From Eumeta japonica (lineage: Eukaryota; Arthropoda; Insecta; Lepidoptera; Psychidae), in NCBI GenBank assembly GCA_005406025.1, contig BGZK01000094.1, forward strand, positions 680,501 through 744,500: a DNA stretch of 64,000 nucleotides, in the 5' to 3' direction. Made by a program: the position numbers and the translations under genes. Numbering within the stretch: position 1 is the first letter of the stretch; the number at the start of each line of letters is the position of its first letter. This document shows, piece by piece, positions 13,617-25,439 of the stretch. A model generated the notes under the pieces. It was not told the origin of the DNA. It made no database searches and saw only the letters and a program-made list of their open reading frames with translations.

Positions 13617-13662
13617 GATAATTAAGTAACATAACATATATATGTTATATTACTTAATTATC
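13617..13662. repeat. 22-bp near-perfect inverted repeat
   Basis: The arms 13617-13638 and 13641-13662 (starting GATAATTAAGTAA) pair with one mismatch and a 2-base spacer. This may be the core of a small palindromic element. Confidence 0.85.
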
Positions 13663-14099
13663 TCTGATTATTATTGTATATTATTATATATACCTCTGAT
13701 GATATTATTTTTAACTATTATTGGGTATTATTGAATTTTTCACTGTAATTTTGATGCAAGAATCGCATCAATAACTTCTATGAATCAATAATGAATATTG
13801 TGAATAATTAGTAATCAATGACTGTCTTTGTTTAATTATTGAGTGACTTTTATGTATTTAGTTTATTTTCAGGCTTTTGTTTATCTATGATTTATTTGGT
13901 TTCTCCAAAATATCAAAACGCATCTTACTCATTTTTTAATATTTCTTTTTAAGGTATGTGGCATTAGATAAAATAATAATCAATTTATCTGAATTCGTAA
14001 AAATATTTCACCTATTAGATCTAGTATACTCACACAAAATTATACGCTCATTATAGACAGAAAAAAAAAAGCACAATAAAAGTCGTAAAAGCTAACCAC

Positions 14100-14195
14100 A
14101 AGTGCCATCAGGGTGACGTCACGGCCGCTACGTGATATAGAAGTTCACACGGCTGCCGCTAGGTGGCAGCTCGCCATCTCAGTGAGAGCTCAAAC
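14100..14195. promoter_or_regulatory. Candidate boundary/PRE element upstream of Ubx
   Basis: A compact GC-rich element in AT-rich DNA, about 10.7 kb before the Ubx ATG. CCGCTAGGTGGCAG at 14156-14169 matches 13 of 14 positions of the CTCF consensus. GCCAT (Pho/YY1 core) occurs at 14104-14108 and 14173-14177, GAGAG at 14184-14188, and the CRE palindrome GTGACGTCAC at 14113-14122. CTCF with Pho and GAGA sites is the combination found in Drosophila bithorax-complex boundaries and their adjoining PREs. Confidence 0.55.
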
Positions 14196-16574
14196 GTTCA
14201 TAAAAATAAATTTTATTGTTATGACGAAAATAAAACGCTCGTCGACAATTTAAAGATCATTTTGCTGTATAATAAGATTTATTTTATGATTAACAAGTGC
14301 CTTGATGAATTTATATGGTTGAATGATGAATAAAGCAATAAAATCAAATTTTATGAGCGTGTTATCGTCTCTATTGGCATTTATGTTTCTTAAAGTATAA
14401 AGTGGTTATATTATGTTTCATTGTGGGTGTAAAAGTGACTCATAGAGTTATAAACACTTTGTCAACTAGAATGAATAGTTCTAAATGCAATTCCATTAAT
14501 AAAAATAATTGTATTACGATATATAAAAATTTTACGACTAACATTTTAATTTCAAAATTATTATAATTTATATATTATATCAAAAATGGTTCGGTAATAA
14601 AATTAAATACAGTTTCGGCGGTTAACTCTTTGCTACTACAAAAAATGTCCGTTAGATGACTCTTACTTAAATTATTTTTTTATAAAAAAATTGTTTAAAT
14701 ACTAAAGTTTCAAAAACGTAATGTAGCTCTAATATATAAAAAAAAACAATTTCATTGAAATGTACACTTCTTTCAACTTTTTTAAGAAAATCATAAAGTT
14801 TACATATTTTCCGTTAGAGGGAGCTAGCACTAAATACACGGTCAAAATACTAACCCTGTGGAATTTATTTCACAGTTTTGAAAATTTTTTTTTTGTATTA
14901 TTTCAAATCTTATCTTTGTTTGTAAATCTATGCTTATCATAATTATTTTAATATTTAATATATGTTATTACCTAGATATGTAGATAGGGTAGGTACCTAG
15001 ATGGATTACCTACGTACGAATATTTTATGTTAGTTTCGTAGTATTTAGTAGTAAATTCGAATTTAAATTAAGCTGTAATCTTGTATTTTTGTATCATAAG
15101 CTACAGACATATTTCTGTTTTTTCAAATTATCTATGATTTATATTACGAGGAGTAGGTAATCAAGTTTTATCACTTTGCCACTTGCGTTACGATATTTTT
15201 TTTCGTCTTCAATAAGGTTATATAGACATGATTTAAAAAGTATTCGAATGTAAAATTAAGAATGTAACAACATTTTTGTTTCATTGATAATAGCTTAGAT
15301 TCATTAATATCTATAGTAGTAATCTTCTATTTACATTTAATTCTATCAAAAAACATCCTTCCTTTGTCATTATGTACGTGAGGTCAGTTGGGACGCTGTA
15401 GGTAAATAGTGTTCTGTGGCACAGAAAATGGCAAAATAAAGCGTTTGTCACAATTTTCATTACCTCGAAGACGAATGGGAATATCGTATATTTGTATGTG
15501 TAATAATAAAATCTATTTTGAAGTAGTAGGAAAGTTTCGCTCTATAGCCGTGCTTTCTATAGTCTACATCTGCCTTTTATAACCGTAGATATTTAAAGTA
15601 CCAGTACAGACTTGCTGTAGTTGCCAACTTTAATTAGACGCCTTTAACATTAGCGCGTTATCTATTAATTGTAGGTGATACTTTTCTTTAAATAAATTTT
15701 ATGGAAAATGAATTGTCTACATAAAAGTGATTAGTCGTATTTCTGTCACGTTATAAATCGATTCAGAAGTGTGATACTATTTACTCAGTTAAGTATATTT
15801 AACTTTTTTAATAATAGTCGCATCCGTGACTTCGTACACGTAGAAAATCTTATCTGACGTAAAAATTTCTATTGGTTCTTGGATATATTACGACGTGATG
15901 ATTGTATCACTGAGGTGTACATGCGAAATCTTCTGTGAACGTCTTTCAAAAAGGAATTGACTATGCGTGATCTGACTTTGATAAAATAAAGCTTCTATGT
16001 TGCCCTTATGTTCACCAAGCTACACTTTTATTAGCTGTCAAGATTTAAAAATACACCTAGAATTTTTGGAGATCAGAGTTCTCCAACAGACGGACCGACA
16101 GTGCTAATAAATATTTTTATTTTATTGTATCCGGTTCTATTATACTCGATATGTCACCCTTCAATAAATTTTACCAAATATTTTCAATTTACATATATGA
16201 CAGTTTTACAGTTTTATTAGCTATATGTATGGAGAGAAAATAAAAATTCCAAGTAATATTTTATACTAAATAATGTTTAATATTAATATTTTATATCAAA
16301 AATACTAATACTTTCTATTAAGTAAAATTAAATTACACCAAAATACCATAACATTATACTTCGATCTCTGTCAAGCACTCTTAATATGTTGTGTTGATAA
16401 TTAAAAACTGCAGAACGCCTTCAGGAACGCCGTGTGTCGTATCGAAAAAGCATAATTCATAAAAGTGATAATGGTCCATTAACAAGCTCTTCGATCAACA
16501 ACGACTATAAGTTTATTTAATAAACGATGAGAGTCAATAAAAAGGAAAATTACAGTCATAAAAAGGCAGTTATT

Positions 16575-17115
16575 GAGTCAAACGAGCGGTCTAGACACGC
16601 GCGGCAATGGCAGAAACGGCGTGCTCCGCGCCGGCCCCGCGCCCCTCCGCGCCCCCCCGCGCGTCGATGAAGATATAAACTATCCCCGGCTCCTTTATCT
16701 CTATTAAGCGTCCGATACTTTAAACAAGTCAATAATGGTTCAATAAACGTCGACAGAACGACATAATAACAATCCACGTGAGATCGCGCGCTACCCACCT
16801 TCATAAAGTTTCGAATTTATAACGAGGCTCAGCCCCGCCGGAGGCGTACACGAAATAATCTGAGCGGTGTTTACTGGCCGCTCTACAAAACGGCGCAATC
16901 CTCGTGACGTTTACGAGCATTCGAGTAGCAGTAAAAATCGTGTTTACAGCGGGCGCGCCGCGTACTACGGCCCCGGCGTCAGGTGATCGCGCGATTTGTT
17001 TATGTAACTTCTAAGTGAGCTGCGAATGCGGCGAGTCCGCCACGTGCAGCTGGCCCTACAGCTCATCGATACACCGGAGAGATGTCGCCCGAGCACTACT
17101 GGCTTTGTAAATATA
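16575..17115. promoter_or_regulatory. Large CpG-rich island about 8 kb upstream of Ubx
   Basis: The largest GC-rich block upstream of the promoter region, with interspersed AT-rich Hox-like cores and GAGAG at 17077-17081. Frames on the minus strand lack domain content. Its position fits an upstream (bxd-type) regulatory element or the promoter of a noncoding transcript, but sequence alone cannot decide. Confidence 0.4.
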
Positions 17116-19959
17116 TTAGGCACGGAAATTAGGGACACATTAGCATGAGAAACGACAAGATTTTCGCATCTCTTTCGTGATTGTGACACACAACAATTAT
17201 AGGACTGATAGGGAATTAATATTCTAAATTAAGTCTTACAAACATCTCAATTATGGTTATGGACAGCAAACAGCGACAAAAAGTGCTATTGGTAAAGTAT
17301 CCTTTTTTTGCATTCATAAACTCGCTCGCCCATTGTAATGGCGATCACGACATGTCTGTAGGTAAACATAAATACAGTATGCTCTTGCAAAACAATATAT
17401 TCAGCAGCGGCATTCTACATAATTGATTCACTATACTTTGTAATGAAGTTACCTTATATATTTGTGCAAGTTTGCTTCTGGTGAGTGTCTTATATAAGAT
17501 TGTATTATAGACTATAATATAATATTATAAACAATGTCGGCTTCTGAGTTGCAAGAGATAGCAACGAACTCAAGGAATGCATGTAGAAATCAGACGCGTA
17601 TGACAGATACAGACACTTTATTTCAAAGAAGTAAGGTATGGCTAATTAAACATGCTGAACGAATGAAAAAATCTGTAGACCTGAACTGTTGCTAAATAGA
17701 CATGTTAAGCAAAAAGCCCATATTAAAAGGAGTGTAATTGCGGGAAATAGAGCGAATAGGGCTTTGCAGGGTGTCATAAATAAACAAATAATTTTATAAC
17801 AAGCGCATTTAGCCTAAATTACCGGATAGTAAATTCTAATTGGAATACGTTATACTAACAGGTTCCAAAATTCAATGTGTGAAGAGGTGTTACTATTGAA
17901 AGTATCATATAAAACCTTTCAATATCCATACATAATTTTGCGCTCACATGAGTCGCTTGCCACAAAAAGACTAAAACGGTCCATTTTTCAATTCTTAACT
18001 TTGTTATTAATTCATATTCTAGTTGAATTTGACTTTCTATGTTTCTACAACTACATATACAAATCTATTTCAGAGCTCCCGTATAAAATACCTCTGTCTT
18101 TTTCGTACCTACATGTAAAAGTCGAATTCCTAAACACCTTTATACATTTTTTTATTAATGTAGAAACATTAAAACTGAACATAATTCCTTCCTTCTTTCG
18201 GAAATCAAGTAGTTCCCATACAAATTTCATTCTTCATATCACTTAAGGTTATAATTACATGTTTAAACAACTTTTTTGTTTCTTACCAGAAGCCTCAACA
18301 CCAACTTTCAGAGTTCTAACTTAAAAGATGACGAGTATCCCGAGAAATTCGTCTTTTATTTAATTTCCACAAAAGTAATCTTCAAAAATGCTGAATGAAC
18401 ATTTTCTTTTATGACTAACCATGTAGAAGTCTACATAAGATATTTCACGTTTCTATCACCAACTTATAATCCATTTGTGTATACTTCCAATTTGACACTC
18501 TTATGGCGTTTTTACGGCGTATTACTTGCCTACTTCATAACGGTAACGTACTGTCGACACTTTCTTATTTTTAAGTTCTGATCGGTTTTGCCTCCGCGTT
18601 CATGGGTTTGTGATTCGATCAGATGAGCCTTTTATCTTATGGAAAAAAAGTATTGCATAGAGTCCGATATGAAATAAAATTGTTAGAACTCCAATACGTT
18701 TATACAGTCTTAAATCCCATGGCAAAAATAGGTTAAGTGAAAGTTACGACTTCTGTTCGCTCTAATTCATATCATCGAACATCTATCAATTCACTAATTG
18801 ATAGATATTCCATAAAATAGATAAATATACTTATTTATAGATTACTTGCTTAGTGCGAGGTGCATTAAAATCCAATAAAACTATTTTTATACTTACACAA
18901 AAAAAAAAACAAAATTTATGTTATTTTTTATATATATGTTAAATTTTTATACTAATTGTGATTATATAATTAGAATGGTAATGTTATTATGCAACAGATT
19001 TATGTATATATAGTCTACAATCTTATAAAAAAAAAAAACACATTATCATTAATGTAAATTTATGACGCCTACAACGATAATATCTTTGAGATATTTTAGT
19101 TTCGTGAAGTTTACAATGTTCAGCAGATCTGAATATTTTTTTAGACAGAAACTATTTGAAGTGTTCCTTTGCCATGAATTGTATATGGATTCGATTTAAA
19201 AAATCTTATATAGATTCATAGTTGAAAACGATGCCAAGGTCACAAAAGCAATCCTACGCCATTCTAACTGAAAAGAGAAGCAACTGAACGCAACATAACA
19301 GCTCTTATAAGAATTATGACCCATTTAGGAAAATATATTGTGGTAGGATAAAAAGATTCTTCCTTTTTATTATGGGGTGGAATTTTCGATCACTTCCTAT
19401 TTGTGGCATTACACTAACAAACAATGTTTTTTATCATGCTGGTATAGATACCTGCAAATGATTATGGTGATGTGAAAACACTAAGTTTGAACATATCTTT
19501 TCGTATTAAAATATACTAGCAGCAGTATTTTATGTAGAATTGGGTATTAAAAAACTTGTTTTTCGGGGCTATCTAAGTATTACCAAATATTTGATACTAT
19601 TAATTGAATTTAATACCTGTAAAAAAATATGGGTAATAAAACAATACAAAAACAATTTATGTCTCAACAAATACAGATGAACGGCTAGAAACATATAAAT
19701 AATACTGAACATTGTTTTCGGATTTTTTATTGATAATATTTGGATATCATTACATTTACCTATTAATATTATAGTTCAATGAACTTTCATTAAAGTATGC
19801 ATAATGCAAGATTACATAAATATGTAAATGTTCATTCTTCATTATTTATATACATTAATATGTACATCTGTCTATTTAATATTTTAAAAAGAGAAATCCT
19901 GATTGACTGAGCTAGACTGACTAGGTAAAGGAGAGATGAATAAAGCTAGGGACGGACTC

Positions 19960-20225
19960 GCCTTTCTTTGTAAGCGTATGTACACAACATACTTTTTTAA
20001 AGTTCCGTAATCAATAAGGGACCTTATAGTTTGGCCTTGTCCGCCCGTCCGTCTGTCTGTCCATCTGCGGCTTAACTCGAAGACTCTTGCTACCAGAAAG
20101 CTGTGATTTGGCACGAGTACGCATATTAATTACGCCAACAAAGCGATATACTAAAATTTTGAAAAAAAATGTTATCAGTGTACCTCGTACCTCCCCATAT
20201 ACGTACTGTGAGGAAGAATTTTTTT
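19960..20225 (+). repeat. Lepidopteran GTTCCGTA/CCGTCTGTCTGTC repeat, + copy
   Basis: AAAGTTCCGTAATCAATAAG, then CCGTCCGTCTGTCTGTCC, then GAAAGCTGTGATTTGGCACG and TACCTCCCCATATACGTA, in the order seen in a common moth and butterfly interspersed repeat. I do not know its formal class. A frame at 19884-20114 is incidental. Confidence 0.55.
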
Positions 20226-20869
20226 TTCGTCAATAGTCTGGGGTGCTATTGGACAGCTCGTTTAAAAATAGTGGACCTGTGTAAAAATCACCTTATAAGT
20301 AGGAAATATAAGTTTATGAAAAATGTGAAATTATGCAAAAAATTATTTTATGTAAAAATATATTAGTGCTTTCCCTGCAATAATAGGGTAGAAAAAATGT
20401 TCATAATATACACAATATATATACCCATAATACCTTTACACTTATTTAATCAATTTGGAAGAAAATTTAGTTTTTCAATAGGAAGTACAAACTAGAAAAT
20501 TTTAAAATTAATGCAGCAGATCTTTATGTGGACCAGGAAAAACTTAATGAATGCCCCTACTTCTCTATACAAAAAATATTACTTTGAGTTTTAGTATTTT
20601 ACTATGATTTCTTATGGAAAGTATGGAATATGTTTTCCTTGTTACGTACTACATACGTACGCTTCATGTAGCGCGTTTTACGAAAAATAGGTTACGTGCA
20701 TTATCTATTCTGAGAAAAATGTTTTCTAAAAAAGTCATATGCCAAAAGCTAAAAATGACATTTTGAAAAATTGTCATTTTAGTTTAGGTATTATAAAAAA
20801 CAACGAACATTTAACTGAAAGCTACTTTCTTTTTCGCATCCGACAACAACCTATAAATAGAAAATAATT

Positions 20870-20970
20870 TTACAACGAGGAGAAATAACAAAAATATATT
20901 TTTTTAATTCAATCCCTACGAGGGTGTAAAAATAAAGGGCGAAAATTTGTATGTGATTTCTGATTTTTCT
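20870..20970. repeat. Fragment of a lepidopteran CCTACGAGGGTG-type repeat
   Basis: CCTACGAGGGTGTAAAAATA and GGGCGAAAATTTGTATGTGA resemble the core of a frequent lepidopteran element (consensus as I recall it CCCCTTAGGGGGTG..AAATTTGTATG). Ends are not defined. Confidence 0.35.
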
Positions 20971-23024
20971 GGTGTTATAGCCCCACCATCCTATATGAAT
21001 AATTTCTTGATGCACTCAATTTAATGACGTCACCATAACATACCAAATCAATTCGATTTCCGATAATAAGACATAATTTGCTTATAAATATTTCAAAAAT
21101 AAATTATTTGATTCAGTTGAGGATTGAAATAAAAACAAAATATATATTTAATTTTCTTTATTGTTCATCAATTGAATTCATCGTGCTCGAGTCACTACTA
21201 TCAGAAGACAGTGATACTAACATTTCATGGCTTAATATTCGGTCTCTTCTTATACATGTCTCGTTGCTAATCCTCAGCCATTATTCTCCTCGTTTTTCCT
21301 ACTACTTTTGCACAGTTTTCCACAGTCGCTAAATCACAAGCATCTTTGAGTAATGTCAACATTTTATTGACAGTGAACGACGAAGTTATATTCTTTCGGG
21401 CATCATAATCCAAAAGTGAAAGATTTGTTTATTGAAATAGCATTATTTTCGGTTTAAAACGTGTTTATAAAACGTTGGATTGATTAATAATAATTCTGTA
21501 TAAATTGAATTCAATAATACTCAAAGACTTTTTCTACTTTTAATAATTCTCTAAGCAATAGTCAATTTTAGAAACCGCCAAAATACCTATTGATTACGTT
21601 TTGGGGAGGATCAATAAGACAGAGAATATATGATTTTTGTAAGTAAAGATTAAGACACAGGTATTTACTATCTTCATAATATATAATTGAATTTGATTAT
21701 AAAATAATTTAAGTGCTTTGACGAATAACACAATCATTGTAAGGTACAAATATCGTAGACTAACACATGAATACGCAAGAGCCAAACTGGGATATAATTT
21801 GGTCGTGGAGCGTCTGAGCATAGCGCATGAACAATTTTTTTTTAAATTCGAGAACTATATACATATACATAGATAATAAAACAGCAATAGAAATGGTTGG
21901 TTGAAACTTGCCAATTGAGCTTCTAAATTATAAAAATATTATTAATGACAAAGTATTGAAAATTTGAAAAGAAATTGACCTTGTAGATTGTACTTACCGT
22001 TATTTTCAAGCTTTCTTTCGAATTCAAGAATATAATTCTATACTTACATATTTTCAAGCTTAAAAATGTATATAATATTTTATGCTTTATATAATTACAT
22101 ATTGATTAAGCCCGCTCATTTTTATAGAATTCATGGCCTGTTATGATTCGACGTAGTTTTTAATTAAATATATTAAGTCAACTTTAAAATCAATTTATTT
22201 AATAGTTTTCAATTCACTCTCAAATAAAAACCATTTACCTAAAAATTGTATTCTATATGTCATCTACTTGATATGTAGTATATATTCCAATTTAACTCAA
22301 CTTTTTAGGAATTCTAAAATAAGTGAAACTATATCAAATGTTGTAAATTCGATCTTAGTCAAGCGATTATCTTAGAAGTTATTTCAATAAGCCCTTTTAG
22401 AAAATTTCTCTTCGACGATACCTACCTTTTGAAATAATTAACCGAATTCTATGATGTACCTATACAAAATTAGCATTTTTTTAAAGATCGAATTTGATTA
22501 AAATTTGGCAATAAAATAATTCTATTGAATTTATTAAAATTACTATTTATGAGCAAGTCTTGTTTTGACATTGTTCAAAATCTACACAATCAATTTTCAG
22601 AGAAGGGTGCAACTTTTTAAATATCAAAAGTTTGATCGTAAGGTTTTTATGGAAGTAAAAGTTATTTAAACAAAAAACAATTTTTAAATAATTTTTCTTC
22701 AACTACATAGATACCTATCTCTTTTTAAATTTGCTAATTTGGATAGAGTTTATAGTTTTAGTCGTAATTTTTTTGGAAAATACGAGTGATTAGTATTAGG
22801 TGATAATCCAATTCACTACCTACGTTCAAATAAAAATTCTAAAAAGAAAAGTTTTTCCAAAAATTTTATTGCTTAAATTATTTATATATATATTTCACCT
22901 ATACGATACAAACATTTTGTAATCTAAGGTAAGTCTATCACTTTCCAATGCCGCTGGTTTGATTTCAATCTACTGATTCATTCAAAAGTTATAAGATGAT
23001 TTATAAACTAATACACAAATACGC

Positions 23025-23135
23025 GCACGCCCGCACACACACGTTCAACATAGATAAACACACCCTTACACACCCCCACACACTCTCACTTACATACAAC
23101 ATCTTCAATCACCCTCACATATATACACACACATA
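23025..23135. repeat. CA-rich imperfect microsatellite
   Basis: Irregular ACAC and CCCACACA runs over about 110 bases, just upstream of the promoter-proximal island. Confidence 0.7.
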
Positions 23136-23529
23136 CAAAGTGTTAAAATAGCTTTCTGAAACATCAAAACTCAAAACATCACACAAAAATTCGTCTTTAG
23201 GAATTTGTACCTATACACTTCGGAATTTTTGAAAATATAAAATACAAATATGCATTTATAAGATTAACAACGCCTTCTATTAAAAATTTGAAATAGACCT
23301 AATCATACTTACTAAATGTTTATTGTGAATAATTAGTACTAAAAAATAGATAGAATAATGCAGTCTCAACATAAGAATACTAATAATTATAGAGACTGTA
23401 AAAGGTTTTCTTAGTAATCTAAGTGAAATGTGGTACATAATGAAATCTGCATAACGCGTTATTTATGTCATCTAACTGAACTTTGCATCTTTAATTACTT
23501 GTCTATGATTATGTAAAACAGGATACGGT

Positions 23530-24030
23530 CGTGCAATAAAAACGCGACGTGTCTTTGAGGCGCCATCGCCACCGTGCGGCGCCATTCATTCGCTTTGATG
23601 ACTTCATTTGGAGTGCGATGCGACGTGGAGTGTAGTGCGAGTGGCGATAATGCGCTATTGTTTACCCTTGACTAGTGCGGCCGGAGCTGCACGCGCGGCC
23701 GGCGCGGCGGCGGCCAGAGCGAGGCAGTCGCCGTGTCTCGGCGCCGCCCGCGTAACCTGGCTCGGCCATCTCGTTCGCACTCGCGATTCGTTCGTTTGTC
23801 TGAATGCAATAGAACACCTCCTCGTAAAAACAGGTAGTACAGAAATAATAATCATTTTTATGACTTCTCACTCTATTCAGCACCTTGTTACGATACTGCG
23901 CGCTCATTGTGCCGCGGTCGAAAGCGCTTGTAAAATCTTTTCTTCAAGGGTCCGTTTCACTAATTGTACGTTTATGTTTACGAGGCTGCGGTTTGACTTT
24001 CAGTAGTTGAGCTCTATTTGAGCTTTTGTC
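23530..24030 (+). promoter_or_regulatory. CpG-rich promoter-proximal island with Pho-type sites
   Basis: A GC/CpG-rich island about 1 kb upstream of the Ubx ATG. The motif GGCGCCAT occurs twice (GCCAT cores at 23562-23566 and 23581-23585), matching the Pleiohomeotic/YY1 core used by Polycomb response elements. It may hold the true transcription start or a promoter-linked PRE. Open frames on both strands here are composition-driven and show no domain. Confidence 0.45.
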
Positions 24031-24695
24031 GAAAGCTTTTCAAAAGTTAGGGAACAACAAAATTATAAAAAAAATATTCTCTTGAAAATGAAATTAAATT
24101 GTACAATGAGAATGAATGTAGAATTTTGAAAACAACTAAGATGATTCGAAAGTACCTGGCAATGATTTAAGATGTGTTTTCATTATTTAAATTGCTATCG
24201 ATAAATTGGTCTAGTCCCAAATTAAAATTTTATTGCTACACGTGTATTCGTTGTAGATTGATAAGGTAAGGAAAAGAGAGCGCATACGAGAATATTTATA
24301 GTCATTAGCGAAAAGGGGACGGCGCGTTTGGGTAGTTGGGCGCGCTTTAAGGCGCGGCGCGGTGCGGCGGCGTGGCGCGGGGCGGCGCGCGTGTGCCACG
24401 GCGAGCCACAAGCCCGGCGCTAGTAGCCTGCGTGTGCCGCGCCGCGCCGGTTGTCGGACTCTTTGTGTGAGGTAGAGTACTCGCCGCGCAAAGTTCGCAT
24501 ACCCTCCGCGATCCCGAGCGAGCCTCCGTGTCGACCACGTGCTTGCCTCTATCCGCAGACGGGCCGGCGCCACGCCCGGGACCGTTCCGAAAGTCGTAAA
24601 ACTCGCGGCACGCGCCGCTAACTCGTAAAATAATCGTAAAAAGTAAACACACCAGGCGGCCCGCCGAGCTTTTATCGTCGTCGACGAGACCCATT

Positions 24696-24710
24696 ATGAC
24701 GCTCGAGTGA
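24696..24710 (+). other. uORF 1 in Ubx leader (MTLE-stop)
   Basis: ATG ACG CTC GAG TGA, a four-codon upstream frame ending 155 bases before the Ubx ATG. It will be in the leader only if transcription starts upstream of 24696. Confidence 0.45.
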
Positions 24711-24803
24711 CGTTTGAGAGGCAATAAAATTACCGAATTAATTCGTGGGTATCAGTGGCGACATTGGCGGAGGTCGCGCTCTCGGCCGGCGCGAACAGCC
24801 GCT

Positions 24804-24812
24804 ATGACATAA
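24804..24812 (+). other. uORF 2 in Ubx leader (MT-stop)
   Basis: ATG ACA TAA, a minimal uORF 53 bases before the Ubx ATG. With uORF 1 it provides the only two ATGs I see in the last several hundred bases before the real start. Confidence 0.45.
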
Positions 24813-24865
24813 GAGGCCTCGGCGCACGCGGTGCCGGCGTCGCAAACGGCGCACTTGTCTGCACG

Positions 24866-25328
24866 ATGAACTCATACTTTGAGCAAGGGGGCTTCTACGG
24901 CGCCCACGGCGTCCACCAGGGCGGCGGTGGTAGCGAACAGTACCGGGGTTTTCCTCTCGGTCTTACGTACGCGCACGCGCAGCCACATGCGTTGCACCAG
25001 CCCCGTCCTCAGGACTCTCCTTACGATGCATCTGTAGCGGCCGCTTGTAAGCTCTACGCGGGTGAACAGCAGTACGCGAAAGCAGACTGCAGCAAAGCTG
25101 CCGATCAACAGAATGGCTATGGTGGTAAAGAAGCATGGGGTTCAGGGTTGGGTGCGCTGGTGCGACCAGCTGCGTGTACACCTGACGCGCGCTACAGCGA
25201 ATCCGCAAGCCCAGGTCGCGCTCTGCCTTGGGGCAACCAGTGTTCGCTGCCAGGGGCCGCCGCCGCCGCGCAGCCAGTGCAGCATCAGCCAACTAACCAC
25301 ACCTTCTACCCCTGGATGGCCATAGCAG
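24866..25328 (+). CDS. Ubx: Ultrabithorax, coding exon 1 (partial gene)
   Basis: This exon encodes the N-terminal 154 residues, plus one base of codon 155, of the Hox transcription factor that specifies posterior thoracic and anterior abdominal identity, including hindwing identity in Lepidoptera. Visible landmarks are the Hox-type N-terminus MNSYFEQ (1-7), a Gly run (19-22), the conserved block QYRGFPLGL (25-33), an Ala run (131-135) and the hexapeptide core YPWM (148-151), which in Hox proteins contacts Extradenticle. The DNA-binding homeodomain is not here and must be on a later exon. I chose the ATG at 24866 because it opens the canonical MNSYF sequence and has A at -3. The frame stays open upstream to a GTG at 24755, but that is not a plausible start. 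The exon ends in phase 1 at GCAG|GTCAGT. The segment before YPWM is much shorter than in Drosophila, as I recall for Lepidoptera. The exon is strongly GC-rich against AT-rich surroundings. Confidence 0.97.
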
Positions 25329-25334
25329 GTCAGT
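25327..25334 (+). other. Ubx: Splice donor of Ubx exon 1
   Basis: AG|GTCAGT closely fits the metazoan 5' splice-site consensus. It sits directly after the YPWM-AIA codons, where insect Ubx exon 1 ends. The cut leaves the first base of a Gly or Glu codon (phase 1), which suits joining to optional microexons or directly to the homeobox exon. If the donor is ignored the frame continues to a stop at 25394-25396. Confidence 0.9.
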
Positions 25335-25439
25335 TATATCAGGCTCCTGAAAAAATGCAAAAAAATATTTTAAAAACGAACTTAGACAACTTCTGACATC
25401 AACAATATTAGTTAAACGACTACCATCATATAAAAGAAA

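Larger units (their letters stand above)
7939..14099. other. AT-rich upstream DNA with repeats
   Basis: Outside the MITE-like element, the 10.96 kb island, the repeat at 13.1 kb and the 13.6 kb palindrome, I see nothing gene-like. Confidence 0.5.
14196..23529. other. Upstream DNA between boundary candidate and promoter
   Basis: Contains the 16.6-17.1 kb island and repeats at 20.0 and 20.9 kb. The longest frame (123 codons, 17875-18246, +) is AT-driven, rich in Phe, Leu, Ile and Ser, and resembles no family. An 11-bp hairpin lies at 18781-18806. Otherwise featureless. Confidence 0.5.
24300..24865 (+). promoter_or_regulatory. Ubx: Ubx 5' UTR and core-promoter region
   Basis: A dense CpG-rich stretch directly before the Ubx start codon, probably 5' UTR. 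No TATA box is evident, in line with the TATA-less Ubx promoter of Drosophila. Visible sites include a Zeste-type CGAGTG at 24704-24709, GAGAG at 24716-24720 and a CAATAAA Hox/Caudal-like site just after it. I cannot fix the transcription start: initiator-like TCAGT occurs at 24000-24004 and 24752-24756, and neither has a well-placed DPE. Confidence 0.6.

Noticed and set aside
17875..18246. 123-codon + frame, one of the longest in the window outside the Ubx region
   Set aside because: Its composition follows AT-rich DNA, with no domain, signal or splice context.
23608..24006. 132-codon + frame upstream of Ubx
   Set aside because: It begins in the CpG island with Ala/Arg runs and then becomes low-complexity. 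It shows no family resemblance and is better read as promoter or leader DNA.
24755..24865. In-frame extension of Ubx upstream of the MNSYF start
   Set aside because: The only upstream initiator in frame is GTG. The extension has no Ubx-like sequence, and the ATG at 24866 opens the canonical N-terminus.
24211..25292. Several 78-125-codon minus-strand frames opposite the Ubx leader and exon
   Set aside because: They are Arg/Ala/Pro-rich products of GC-rich sequence with no domain, and they overlap the real coding exon.
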